Shown: in pieces, positions 1 through 12,497 of the stretch
Layout: every line of letters starts with the position of its first letter
How positions within the stretch are numbered: the stretch's first letter is position 1
Assembly: GCA_003864495.1 (NCBI GenBank)
Contig: ML133422.1
Span: 3,093,601-3,157,600, forward strand
Origin: Nemopilema nomurai
Taxonomy: Eukaryota; Cnidaria; Scyphozoa; Rhizostomeae; Rhizostomatidae
DNA: 64,000 nt
Direction: 5' to 3'
Position numbers and translations under genes: made by a program
The notes under the pieces: generated by a model
What the model was told of the DNA's origin: nothing
Databases searched by the model: none
Seen by the model: the letters and a program-made list of their open reading frames with translations, nothing else

Positions 1-289
1 GATGGATCAGATGTAAAGTATCAAACTGAGTATCAAAAGAAAAAACTGCTTGAAGAGCACTCGAATTAAAATTCCCTATCTACCACTGACTGTTTCTTGC
101 AAAAACACTGTTTCTATAGTAGCTCAAGAAACCTTAAGATAATAATTTTCAGGTAATTATCAGGTATAAAAAGTTTCAGGTAATTATCATACTATTTCAG
201 TGCAAATTTAAAACTTGCAGAAAAAATGGCAACAACCTTGGGCTTAATTTTGGCTCCCCACTTAGCGTTAGTTTGCCTAAAAAACATAC

Positions 290-2133
290 TTTTGTCCTCC
301 TTCCAGTGGAATTCCAACAAGAACTCTTGCAGCTGCTCTCCATTCTTGCTCGCGTTGGTACAAATGGGCTAATTTACGTCGAATCACCACAAGCTAAAAC
401 ATAACTTATATGACTATATCTTACAAATGCAAAAAGTGTTAGGAAGATGATAATGGGCTATCACAGATGGTTTACTGATGATGTTTTGAATTTTACGCCT
501 AAGTTTTCTCTGGAATCAAGCCTTGAAAATGTGCTCTAGTTTATTTTTATCTATCACTAGACTACCTGTGCCAAGGTAAGCACGGTGGAAATACAGTTCG
601 TTCACAATCACAATACTGCAGTGGCAAAGCCTAGCGGTTGACAAAAGTAGGGCCTGATCCACTAAGCGCCAAAGCACTTGGAAAGTCCTTGAATATAGTT
701 AGTAACAATGGTGAAGACACCATGCAACCCCAAGTAGCTTTGAATGATCTAGTCACAGGTGTAAAAGGAAAGACTAGACATAAAAAGTAGAAACTGGTTT
801 TCCAGATATGAATCTAGGCATTGACTCTATTGCTACATATTGCCTCCACATAAAGTAGGAAAATTCAACTGATTCCTTGAGGAAAGAAACAAACAATAAT
901 AAACAAATAACTAAAAGAAGGAAGCAGAGACAGCCATAATTTTTTAAATAACAAATGATGCATAAATAGTCTTGGTAGAGTAGTACATGAACAAACTTAG
1001 GAAGCATACATATAAAGAAAAACAGAAAAATTCTCAATGTGTCATATTTTCTAAATTTTATATACAAGTCCTCAAAAAAGAAGTAAAGTCCTAAGTAAAA
1101 GTGTTGAAAAAATCTCACTTGTTCTTCAAATGCAATGGCTCTTGGTTGAAGCTTTTCCAAAGCAAAATTACAAATTGCCTTAGTATTGTCTGTTTCAAAT
1201 GATGATAACTTGGCACAGATATCTGAAATCAACTGTCTTGAAACAACTACGCTGACACTCTCTTGGGCAACTGTGAGGAAAAAATTGCTTCAAATTTAGT
1301 ATATTTAACTTATGGTTTCTTACCACTGTGAAGAAAATCTACCTTGAGATTTGCAAAATGACCATTCGAATCAAATATTTTTTAGCAGAGCATTAAACAA
1401 CATCACTTACAATGTTGGACAAGAAATTTTCCACTTTAGTTAAGACATGAATCAGAACAGAATTTTAATTTGGATCAAATATCCATGTAAATACTTATAT
1501 CAATGATTTCAAAAAGGGCAAATCAAATGAAATAAAACCAAAAAGAACCCCACAAAAGTTTCAAAATTAGTATCTGAATGATAGACAGGATCATTCCCCC
1601 TAATTAATAAAGATAAGCTAAGAGTCTAGAAAAGAAACATCATGTGAATTTTAGCCTTACTTCTACTGAGAGAGGATTGATACTTCCTGGAAATTTAAAA
1701 ATTCATACATAGAATCTGCATTGTGAGCGAAAATTGTCTGCAATCAGAAAGCAAACTGTGTGAAAAGAGACCCGTTTACTTCAAAAGTTGCTTGTCTTAA
1801 TCAAATATTTTATTGAGAGGAAATGCAGATTTACGAGCAATAAGGCCTTCAGCCCTCTTTTTTCTCAGAATTGATTTAACTTAACAATTCATGGGAAAGA
1901 GTCATTTCATGTTGAAGCAACCATTCCTAAACAGAAGATTTAGACGGCCTAGCTGTTCTTTGACGAAGCTACTCACCCGTATTTATGAAAACATGCAATC
2001 CTTTGACTATCTTATCATCAGGCGAATCAAGAATCCTTTGTAATATATTTCGATATTTCTCAACTGAGTCTTTGTGTGAACTGGAACTGCTAGAGAGAGC
2101 TTGGAGTTCAGCAGTCACCCAGTCAGACTCCAT
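290..2133 (-). CDS. COPS4: COP9 signalosome complex subunit 4, N-terminal part (runs off left edge)
   Basis: COPS4 is a PCI-domain subunit of the COP9 signalosome, which removes NEDD8 from cullin-RING ubiquitin ligases. Three coding exons are visible on the minus strand: 2133-1977 (starts with [13 protein letters not shown]), 1270-1119 and 393-290. The phases join exactly (157 nt, 152 nt, 104 nt) with GT-AG borders. Exon 2 encodes [10 protein letters not shown], then [17 protein letters not shown]. Exon 3 encodes [20 protein letters not shown], then GIPLEGGQ. These match, block for block, the N-terminal helical repeats of animal COPS4, where the equivalent blocks end in LEKIQPRVISFEEQ and [11 protein letters not shown]. 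About 120 of roughly 400 residues are present. The PCI domain and C terminus must lie left of the window; I found no further exon in 1-289. Family identity is confident; only the incompleteness limits it. Confidence 0.93.
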
Positions 2134-4263
2134 TTTAGATTTTGCCTACGAACTTCCAAACGAGGCTTTCGCGCAAAACTCAACAGCCTTGGCCCCAGAG
2201 ACCATCCTTGTGGAGGTCCAGATTGAATGTTTCTCCTTGTCTATCCGTTCTGAATTCCCTTAAAAAAGGAGTCTTATCAATCAAGTATTATCAAATTGAG
2301 CATTCTTGTCAATGTGTGAGCGTGCCTAGTAAGAGGTACTAAGAGGAAGGAATCAAATTCGGGGCTTGGACAGCTATGAAGTTTGCAGTTTCTTGTGGCT
2401 GGCTTAAGGGGGATTGTGTAAGGTATCAAGGTATTACGGTAGCTTAGCTAAGGGGTTGTCTCTTCAATTGATCTGTTGCCACCTGAAGCTATTATATAAT
2501 AATTCTTAGACAACACCTTTTGCTGAAAATTCACGCACGATCATTGTGCTTAAGGTTTGCCTTGTAGAAGCAATAATGGAAGCTCCCAAATAGCCCAATG
2601 TTGCAAGAAATTTTAGACAGAGCTCCTTAGCAAATAGTGTACCAATAGCAACCAAACAGGATAGCCAAAGTTGACGTGATTTAACATTGCCAAAACAACA
2701 TGCTAATTTGAATTAATTTCACCTTTCAACAATAGTAGCAGAGCACTGAATGCTGTTTTAATTTGCCATGTTCTATAATTGGACGATGTTTGCTCGGTTC
2801 TCTGTTGTAGCCTGCAAAGTGCTAAGTTTCTATGAGCTGAAAGTCATGACTTTGAATTGTTTGTTAATATTTAATTGCAAATTTTATAATCGTAGATGCA
2901 AGGGAACTTTACAGACGCACTGCAACAACGAAACTGTTTAAAACGTTTCGAAATTTTAGTAGCAGGTGTTGGTAGATTGCAAACGCTTCCTTTTCTATAA
3001 GTGATTTTGCTTTTTGCACAGTCATGAGCTCTGTTCTTTGCTTGAAAATAAAAATTTATTCGCACACAAACATTAGAATTGCGCGCTGTAAATTTCTTAT
3101 GTCGCGTAATATTGTAATGTTCTCACGAAAACAGGATAGTAAAATTTACCTAGGATCAAGACTTTGGATGCAATAATTGTCATAAACCGAGTGTTCTGAC
3201 GGAAACAAGATCGTAACATTGACCTAGGATCAAGACTTTGGATGCAATAATTGTCATAACCGAGCCATGCACTGGATTGAGATATTTTCAGGCCCAAGTC
3301 GATCAAACAAAAGATTGTTCTGACAATGTGACCTTTTCTTCATAAAGATTTATAGCTTCACAAATCGAAAAACTGATCCTAACCAGCTCACTGGCTTTTT
3401 CAGGTATTGGCACCTTGTCTCAGTTCAGTCTATCAACAAGCTGTCAAAGGTTGATGCCTTCAAACCTTTCAAGTGCTTGCTCTTCCGTAAATAAGGCTCC
3501 TATTCACTCATTGATGTCATACAGTGCTTTAAAAAATACACAAATGTGCTTAAACGATCGATCTTCAAAGCTAAGAGTACTATCTTTCTTTACCTTACGT
3601 CCGTGTTTTAAAATTCAAATCATCTAAAGACCTAAAAGGCCAGGAAACCAGTTTCCTCAAAATCAATTTATATATGGATTCTATATTATTTATATTTATG
3701 GCTAACCTGGACTAAAATTCTATTTATCTTCCAAAATCCATTAAAAGGTAAGTGTAGAAGAAGAGACGAAAAACAAGAAGATGTTTACTTCTAACTAAAT
3801 TAGATTGAAAGAAGATATCAGATTCATTTCTGAAAACATGATTCGCCAGCAGGCAAATATTCGTTTACATAGATGTTTAGAAATGATATTTCTGTACAGA
3901 GCATCGTGTCATAAACACGTAATATACAATAGTGTAGAAAATACTGGTACAGTATTGCATAATTATACAATAATAATGATGGGCTAGGATTTACTTGAGA
4001 GTGGGAAGTTAAATATTTCAGGGTAATAACTTGCCGGACTCTGAAGTGAATGAAGCAATGTTTACAAATGAGAGCGCAGCAACTAGTAAGTTAACGTCGC
4101 TGCGCAGTGCCATTGCCATGGAAGCAATATGGTGCCAAGGGGTGTCAAACAAGTAGAAATGAAAACGATTGATTTATATTACAGTTATTGTTCAATTATC
4201 TGTTGAAGACTACGGGGCTAAACCAAACCAAGCCCGAAGCATCAGGTCCACCATAAACAGAAG
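2134..4263. other. Intergenic region between COPS4 and the Gly-rich gene
   Basis: AT-rich DNA between the 5' end of COPS4 (minus) and the 3' end of the multi-exon Gly-rich gene (minus). It should hold the COPS4 promoter immediately right of 2133. Short open frames here lack family resemblance and do not join through splice sites into anything convincing. The only structure seen is a direct duplication at 3119-3264, listed separately. Confidence 0.6.
3119..3264. repeat. Two-copy direct tandem duplication (~73 bp unit)
   Basis: Copy 1 spans 3119-3191 and copy 2 spans 3193-3264. Both begin gttct-acg-aaaca and share an identical core reading ctaggatcaagactttggat, followed by gcaataattgtcata. They differ at scattered positions in the first half. 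It lies in intergenic DNA. Confidence 0.85.
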
Positions 4264-7200
4264 CTACAGTGAGCTCTTCGTGAACTGAAATGCAAAAGCA
4301 ATCGAATTAGACACTAAAAAAAATACTTAACATAGAAATTTAAGAGAGAAAGCCTTTAATCATCGCAAACCAATGCGTAAATTTGTGTGTGTGGGTATTT
4401 GACAAAATCAGTTGTTTTGAATGGATACTGTAAACTTCTCTCTCACTTCTGCATCTTGGGAATCTTAAGTGGATTGATGGGGGACTTGGACTGCGCAAAG
4501 GGGGTTTACAAGCTCTTTCTATTAAAGTATTGTAAAGTTTTGTAAGAAGTTACACTGTCGCTTACGGAGTGATTAAATTTGGTCGTAGATGAAAAGGGCA
4601 ATAAACACTATCAAAAATGGCGACAAGAAGCCGACCAAAAGATTTAGCAAAGACCCAGTTGATGCATGAGTTTTTGTACTTGGCCTGAGACAGTGAATCG
4701 TGCCAAAGATTTTAACAGTAGGATCAAGTTGATAACTATTCGCTAGCATAAATGACTCACCATTAAAAAGCCTCTATGCATCTGCGCAAGTTTATTGCTG
4801 AAAAACAAAATTTGAGAAATAAACTCGTGAGAAGGAGAAGTCAAGCTTCGATTTATCAGGCAATTCTCTGCCCTCCGAACATAAAACAAGACAAAGATAA
4901 AACAACTTAACAACGAAATGATAATTTACAAAAACCGTGGGGAGGGAGCATGTTGAGCTTGTCGCAGTGCAAAGCATCATGGGACGTCACGTGGAATGTC
5001 AATAACCGTACCTTTTTGCTTTTGACTGCTTTGGCGTCCTTAGTTTTTGGAATTTCAGACTTTCTCATTCCACCGTAACCGAAATTCATTGGCATACTTG
5101 GGTAACCATTAAACTAAATAAAGAAAAAAGAAAAAAATAACAATAAAAACTAAAGGTATTGATCTTCAAAAACCCAAAAATGTAGTAGACTATCAGTACC
5201 GTAGTTAGGAGAGGGTAGGATGAACTTTTTTGGGTTTTTGGTCAATGTTATGATGTTCTTTTTCTAAGCTTTAATCTAAGCCAGTGTTATCAAGAAACTC
5301 AAAAGAGACTCTCTCTTTGACGACAGGGCCATCAACGTTGGGTGGTTTGCAAAATTGTCAGTCGAAATCATAGTCTCTATTTTTAAAAACAATATATAGT
5401 GAAGCATCGTATTTTAGGCCATGCAAATGAAGAACTTTCTGGTGAATTCGATTGGGGCTTCCTGCTAGCTCGAATAATTCAGATTCATCAGTCAATCACT
5501 TGCTTCGATAGGCAAACTAGCATCTAATGTTTTTGGCCCAGTACTGAATTTGAGTCACATTCTAACAGCATGAAAACTGGGCATCACGTTTGCATCCTGG
5601 ATCCACCGGTTTCAAGGGCCTTGTCGTTACATACCATGTTATTTGTACCCAAAGTATCACGATTTAATACATCAAGTTTTTGTTGGTGGTCATCAGTTAG
5701 TTTGTTAGTAAAATCTGAAGTGGCAGGAGCTGCACCCTAGAATGAATACTTCCTGTCATATGTTGTATTTCCAAACAAATCCTATATCAGTTTCAGTTAT
5801 AGCTAGATGCTGCATTCTAACGTTTAACTGCATGTCTTTAGGTTTCCATTCCAGAATTGTCGTCAAACAACATTGATGGAATTTTGTGGGTGCAAAAAAA
5901 ACGCAGAATATAATTTTTGGGTAATGAAAATAATTTTTGTGAAGAACTGATCGAAAATTTGACAGGAAGCCAGTAGATGAAGCGTTTTATAGGATGTTTT
6001 ATTTTCTACCTCAGGAAGTGTTGTTGTCTGATCTTGATATCAGCTGTTCGTAGTATCGAGCAGTTATGTTAATCTTGTCGTCAGATTACGCAGAAATATC
6101 AGTTGTGTAACGAGTAGAACGGTGGTGGAGACAAGAAACAACAAGTGATTGGTGCCAAAGGAACAAATGGATTGCACTTACCGGTGACCTGAACATGGAG
6201 CTTGATGGATCTGGCACAGCTTGGGGCTGTTCCATTTCTGGGGCCATTTGTCTTGCAATCCCTGCAACCAACCGAGAGACAGTTAAAAGAATCCAGAAGC
6301 AGACTTTGGGAATTTAGGACGAGTACTGAACGACTTTAGGAGGAGTATGACCTCGCATGGCTACATAATTCATGCAGAGACGTTGGCTCAAAATGTCCCA
6401 AATGCAAACATGGGTTACCTTGTCGTCCAAAAGATCCACCAAGGCCTCCAAGAGCGCCAAGGCCGCCAATTGCACCACCATAGCCGCCAAATCCTCCCTC
6501 GTGACCGCCGAGTCCTTCTCCTCCGAGACCATATCCGTGACCGCCTTCAAGACCGCCAAAGTGACCACCACTGTATCCGTGGCCCTCTAGGCCTCCATGT
6601 CCACCCTCAAGTCCACCATAACCGCCAAGGGCGCCGGCGTATCCTCCGTGGCCTCCAAAACCACCCTCAGCTAACCCATATCCTTCATGACCGCCGAATC
6701 CTTGTCCATAACCTTCATGGCCGCCAAGAGCCATGCCGGCAAACCCATGGCCACCGTAGCCGCCGTGCTCTCCGAGACCTCCAAGGGCATACCCACCGTG
6801 TAGCCCACCGTACCCGTGGCCGTAGCCGCCATGGGAGATTGCAGCAAATGGTGCAAATCCGTAGCCACCGACCCCTAAGCCGTGTCCACCGTATCCATGA
6901 GCGTGGTCGAGCACATATCCGCCATGGTGACCACCATACCCTTCATCGCCGTAGCCCTCGGCTCCATGGCCACCATAGCCGCCTAGTCCTCCAGCAATAC
7001 CGCCGAAGCCTCCATGGAGACCGTAACCGCCATGTTCACCACCATATCCGCCTAAAGCGCCGCCTAAGCCGCCGCCGTGTCCTTCATATCCTAAGTGACC
7101 ACCGTAGATTCCTTTCAAAGAAAAGGGATGCGAGTCGCTTTTAAAGTTGAAATATGCACTTTATGAAGCATTCAAAACGCGATCCTGTATATAAATATTT

Positions 7201-10200
7201 AGGATCCTAGTCATTTGCATCAGCAACGTTAGACAATAAGCCCATCTTAGAGACAGCAAGAAAGCTCTTTTCATTCGCGCATTTCAGTGGAGAACGAAGA
7301 GTGTTGCAATAAGCACATACCTCCGTGCGCAAAGCCGCCAAATCCGCGACCGCCATACCCATGTCCGCCAAAAGGACTCGCCAAGAACTGTCTCTTGGTC
7401 TCCTTGACTCCCTTTTCATTTGTTTTGGTCTTGGTGACCTTGGTGTCCTTGGTCTCCTCCGCAGATCGCCTTGTATGGTGAGCTGTTGAAAAACGAGGAT
7501 GCTTTACGAACTTCATCGACCACGTTGATAGTAATATGAATACCCGTAATGAGTTGCCTCCAACCCCTTCACTCTTATCAAATTGAAAGATGCAAAGGCT
7601 TTCATTATTCTTCGCTTTTTAATATTTTGCGTTTTTTTCTGAGTTGGAGTTAGGACCATCATTAGGTGGTCAAATTCTCACGGAGGTCTTCAAAATGTGG
7701 ACCATCTTCGAAACGATTCTGCATCACTTCGACGCATTCTTACTTTAGGAAAACCTTACTTCAGGGACATCTCATTCTGGCTCATTTCTTCCATATATTG
7801 TTTGTAACACGTTTACGAGTGTCATTCTTTATTGAGGCAAATTAACTCACACTTCTTCTTCTTCTTCAAGCTCTTCTTTGGCTTCTTTGGGGTAGTCGAT
7901 TTGCTCCAGGCATATGGTCCACCATATTGAAGTCCGTAGTTGGATGAGGGCCAAATGTGTCTGAAAATGGTAATAAAAAAATTAACAGTGACTTCATCTC
8001 GTGGATAGAACGAACTGAGCAGGCATGGCCTGGGAGAAGGTGAAGAGTGCTTATGGGAATCCAACTGCCATCATTTGCCTGGTACACTTAACTTTCAGTT
8101 TAGAGGGTACAGCTTAATATTAAATCCAGAATACAGGGCCAGATTTGATACCTGTGACATTGCAGAAAGGTGCATAAGATAAACACTTGTATCCAGGACT
8201 GAGATACACAATGTACTGAGACACTTGCATTACAAAAAGTAAGACCAAAGTATTGCATGCATAACCAACATACACGAATATTATTCGTCAAAGCAAATAA
8301 CAATGGGACTTCAGCAAAGTGCTTCAACCTACCCGGCGCCAAGAGGATATCTGTCTGCAGCTGGAACAGGGTACCTTAAAAAGTATGAGTCGCCCATAAG
8401 GAATAGACATCCACAACAACATCTGCTAAAATCCTTGATACATCAGAAGCATTTCAACACAGGCATCCAGATGTCTCCTGTCCTCTTTCAAAATGTTAAG
8501 TATTTCATTAAGAGATTTCATTCGCCTTTTTATATGATAATCAGACAATAGTAAGAAATAGCTCTAGCCTGTTTAAGTGTGTCCAAATAGCTTTGGTAAG
8601 TGCTATGCAGGAATTATAGCCTTACTGCATGGCCGACTGCATGGGGAGTAAAGAAATGTGTCACAAGTTCCGTACCTGATTGGAGGGACTCCAGCAGGCT
8701 CAGAAACTACTGGGGTGTAGGCAGGAGTTATCTGTCTCTTCTGCGACTCTTCACCAGTCTTCAAAGCATTCAGTTTTGCACCGGTCTTCTCCAATGAAGC
8801 AGAAACCTCATGGACGAGTTTTCGAATTTCGCTTAGTTTCTGTAATTGGATGCGATTGGAATTCATTCACATAGTTGAGATGGCACACATGGAAGCAAAA
8901 ACTACATTGAAATGCTTGTGACTGCGTTGTGATCATAGATCGAGTAAGGATACATAGTAGAGTATCGCTTGATAAAGCAAGGTAAGTATTTACAAAGTGA
9001 AAGTTAAGGTTGAAGGTTAAAAGTCAAAGGTTATAAGAGGCTAAGGGTCAAATGATTGTTGTTGTCAGTAACAGCGAATTATCATGACAGCCTTTGTCTT
9101 TATCTCACGATGATCAGCCCCGAATCCAACAAAGGGGTAAGGGTGAGTGGTAAATGCCCTTCACGGAAGAAGGGATACTTTTTGACTAGAACACGATTCT
9201 TCCCGTTTTGGTCAATCAATTGATTAGCAAGCAAGGTAATTTTTGCTTGAGCTTCAGTAAACTGACTTTTGGTCGCAAAACACTATGCCCCCCGCGCCCC
9301 CTACCCGGCACATAATGATCTGGATTCGGCCCTGTTGTTTTCTAACTATGGTCTTTTCCTTATGATCTTGTAACGGTTGTTAAACGCTAAGCTAGTTTAG
9401 AGCACCTTGTCACCACGGCAACAAACGTCGACTTACATTAGCTGAAACTTGGACAGGTTGCTTAGCTACGAGGCCGTGTTTCGTAGACTGAACCTCGACT
9501 TCAACATTGGGTGCTGCAACGTGAACGCGAACGTGATTCGGTTTCGGGAACAGCACTGGTTCCTTTTCACTAGCCTCAGTCCCCACTTCTGCTATATTAG
9601 GCTGGACGGGGGTAGCAGGCAAAACTGGTTGCGGTTCCAAAGCCGGGCGAGCACTCATTAGTGGTTGCTGTTGTTCGTCGTTAGGTAACATAGGGTACGT
9701 TTGTATGTTTTGAATGGGTCTGTTTAGTAAGTTAGCAGCGTCTTCGTTAGCAATTTGTAATTGTCCGTTATCATATGGTGACTTTGAGAGAAGACAAGAA
9801 TTATTAAAGAAGATTTATGAGGCAGAAGAGACACACAAGAGAACGAGAAGGGGAACAATTTCAAGAAAGTAAGTAAAATAGGGCTCAGGATAGAGTCGTG
9901 TAGGCAGTCATTAATGTTAATGTTAGGTCAGGTCAAAGTTCAGATTATTATATGTTGAAAAACACTTCGACAATTTAATGAATCTCGTACTAGTCGCTTA
10001 AGACAAATGTAGCTTCTACTCTTTGCATCGAGCATGGGGCAAACTTAAACAAACTGACCTGTCCTGGGATGGAACCTTCAGCTGGTACGTCATAGGCGAT
10101 CTCCTGCTTCTTATCTGTCGACAAGAAAAATAAACAATTGGTAACGGGGTATGTACCATGAAGGGAACTGTCACTCGACATCCTGTTTTATTAGCGAGGT

Positions 10201-12228
10201 ACTCGTAGATTCTAGACATTCCTTAAACAAAAAATAACCAGTAGCTATGAAATCTGATTCAAGTAACTTGACTTCTTCATAGAATATACTAAAGATGCAA
10301 AGCTTCAAAAGCCGAGATTTAAACATAATTAGCCCTAAACTACGATGGTAAAAAAATTAGATATTGGATTAATGGACGTGTTATAAAATTATATATTGAA
10401 CGTGTGACTAAAATACCTAGTGAATTGGAACATTAAACTATGATGTCAAGAAGGCCAAGATGAGTTGAAAACAGACGATTCCAGTTTACGGTGTAATGCG
10501 TTTGGGAGTTTTGTTTTAAGGGATGACGCAGCATGATGATTGCAAGGGGTGCCTTGGAATAAATCCAAATAGTCGAGGATTTGGCATTCTGGCACATGAA
10601 GTAGTCCGTGTCCCAATTTCTCTTAGATGAATGGTAATTAAGCAAGCATGAGATAATAAGCATGTGCAAAACATGCTACGAGCGAGTATGACTTACTGGC
10701 CTAATAAAAAGGATAAAGGACGATTTTGGCGACAAGGGAGACGAAATTCCCACACCCTGGGGGCACAATCCATGGGGTGAGCAAGCTGGGGGCTCATGCT
10801 TGAATATTTACCTGCAGGCACATCTCCTCTTTTGTGCCCACCGTATCCTCCGAATCCGCCAATACCTCCTCCATAGCCCCAGCCATGGTCGTGGGCTATT
10901 GGGGATTCCCCATCCCATCCGTGTCCAAATCCACCATGCCCTGAGTATTCGCCTGGAATTCCTGATACTCCAGATGACATGTGGGGAACACCCGGGTGAC
11001 CCAGGCCCATACCTCCAACGTTGTCAGCGAATTCGGTGCTGGCGCCCAACGAGCCAATCAGCTGTCTTTGATTATTGACGTCAATCATTGACTGCTCCTC
11101 CGGCATGGCAATGTCTTGTCTGCTTGCTGCATTCTCAGTGGTTTCTATGATTAAGGAGTGCATACCAGGGTGAGGACTGACTGGGTGCTTAATGCCGCGG
11201 AAATCAAAGCGCCTAAGGTGGGGCGACGGTTCAAAGTTCATCTTCAAGTTTTCTGTCTATGCATGGCTTGCAAACCATGCAGCAAATTATACGTCAATGT
11301 GCCATGGTACTTGGTAGTTGGGGATTTTGTTGTGACAGAAAGTTTAGCATTAGTTTTGGTAGCCGAAATGTAAATAGAAAAGGAATGCTTAACCCATCTT
11401 GGCCTACTTGAATTGAGGTATATTTTGCAACTTACTAAACTAAAAAACCGAATGATAACAAAATGGATAAATAATGAAAAGTAGTAAATAGCAGAAAATA
11501 AAAAATAGACATTTTGTGTAACAAGACTAACGAAGTTCGCGAGACAGGAGAACGTAAATTCGCAAACTAAAAGTTAATTTACGTCAGACACACGTCAGAG
11601 GGCGGAAACGTCAGGCAGCGTTTTTCCAATCTAATGTTAAATGACGTCATATCAACCAAAATGGGTCCCTGCCTGCCCAGACACATGCATTTGTCTTGTT
11701 CCAACATGCAATGGCAATTTGACGCCAAACATGTATCATACATTGTATGTCATACTTGAGAAGGAGTCGAAAACTCCCAAGTTACTTACATTAACACCCT
11801 AAAGCCATCACAAAATAAACAGAGTACATACAGGAAAGACGTGACATTGTCGAACACAGATAAGCACATTGGGGCGATACAGTGAATGGCGAACTTGCGC
11901 AATCAGCGACATTATTTTCTCACACGAATTGTGTTCTTTCCTTTCAGCAAGAATTAAATTAAATAACAATTTTATACTTTTCAAATCCCCAAAGCATTTC
12001 TGAAAATTTTATGGTTGGGCGGATAATATTTCTAAAGTGGGGGGGGGGGGGGGTGATTCGTAAAGCTTCTCTAAGCAAGAAGAATAGCGCTTTTCACATA
12101 TAGGACCACATACAATTGTTGCACAACAGAGGGGATTGGGAACAAGACAAAGGCACTACCAACTCTTACCTCACAGACACAAAAGGGATGACATTGATTC
12201 CTGCGGCCTTGATTGCAAAAAGCTCTTC
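4264..12228 (-). CDS. Multi-exon Gly/Tyr/His-rich secreted-type structural protein (N terminus unresolved)
   Basis: Unrecognised gene reconstructed from phase-consistent exons on the minus strand: 11212-10812, 10114-10059, 9781-9437, 8839-8676, 7960-7851, 7482-7321, 7111-6419, 6261-6182, 5736-5635, 5113-5012 and 4284-4264 (FTKSSL then stop). A 59-nt exon, 12228-12170, fits in phase upstream (reads FAIKAAGINVIPF) but is less certain. Content in order: a segment paralogous to the neighbour (RQLIG, then GGMGLGHPGVP, then Gly/His); a Gln/Pro/Asn-rich segment (9437-9781); a short amphipathic helix (KLSEIRKLVHEVSASLEKTG); a Lys run followed by KRQFLASPFGGHGYGG; a 231-residue Gly/Tyr/His body of GGYGGHG-like repeats (6419-7111); and a basic C terminus. 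About 740 residues are visible. No signal-peptide exon was found. A structural matrix or cuticle role is inferred from composition and neighbours only. Confidence 0.75.
6419..7111 (-). repeat. Gly-Tyr-His coding repeat exon
   Basis: This exon of the multi-exon Gly-rich gene encodes 231 residues, nearly all G, Y, H, L, A, E and F, in short irregular repeats such as GGYGGHG, GGLGGYG and GGHEGYG. Both borders are phase 1, so the exon could be gained, lost or duplicated without disturbing the frame. Such low-complexity Gly/aromatic repeats are known from many invertebrate structural proteins. The exact function is unknown. Confidence 0.85.
12039..12053. repeat. Poly-G run (15 G)
   Basis: An uninterrupted run of 15 G on the plus strand, between the two minus-strand Gly-rich genes. 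Its length is liable to sequencing error. Confidence 0.9.
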
Positions 12229-12497
12229 CTGAATTATGTTATTCTAACTTCTTAAATTTGAACTGAAAGATGCTTTGTAGGTGCACTCACTTTCTCAATG
12301 TTTTAAACTTACTCAATGTTTTTAGGTTTTCTTCTGATCTATCTCTACTCTTGCCTAAGGCTGCCATTCTATCAATGAAACTGCTTATGCAATTTTTTGT
12401 AGATGATAAAACACCATGATCAACACAAGGGAACCAGAATTCTGGCTCTCTGTTCGTGTCTTCTATAATGCTGTTTTGAGAAGTATATCACTGTTGG

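Noticed and set aside
1985..2342. Plus-strand frames over the first COPS4 exon
   Set aside because: Antisense of the conserved minus-strand coding exon.
6347..7144. Arg/His-rich 265-codon plus-strand frame
   Set aside because: Antisense of the Gly-Tyr-His exon of the minus-strand gene. The minus frame joins its neighbouring exons in phase, whereas this one does not.
12170..12420. Exon reading MAALGKSRDRSEENLKTL at about 12.31-12.37 kb as the start of the multi-exon Gly-rich gene
   Set aside because: Its donor phase (1) forces the next exon into a less plausible Cys-rich frame, and it has no signal peptide. Kept only as an unresolved possibility.
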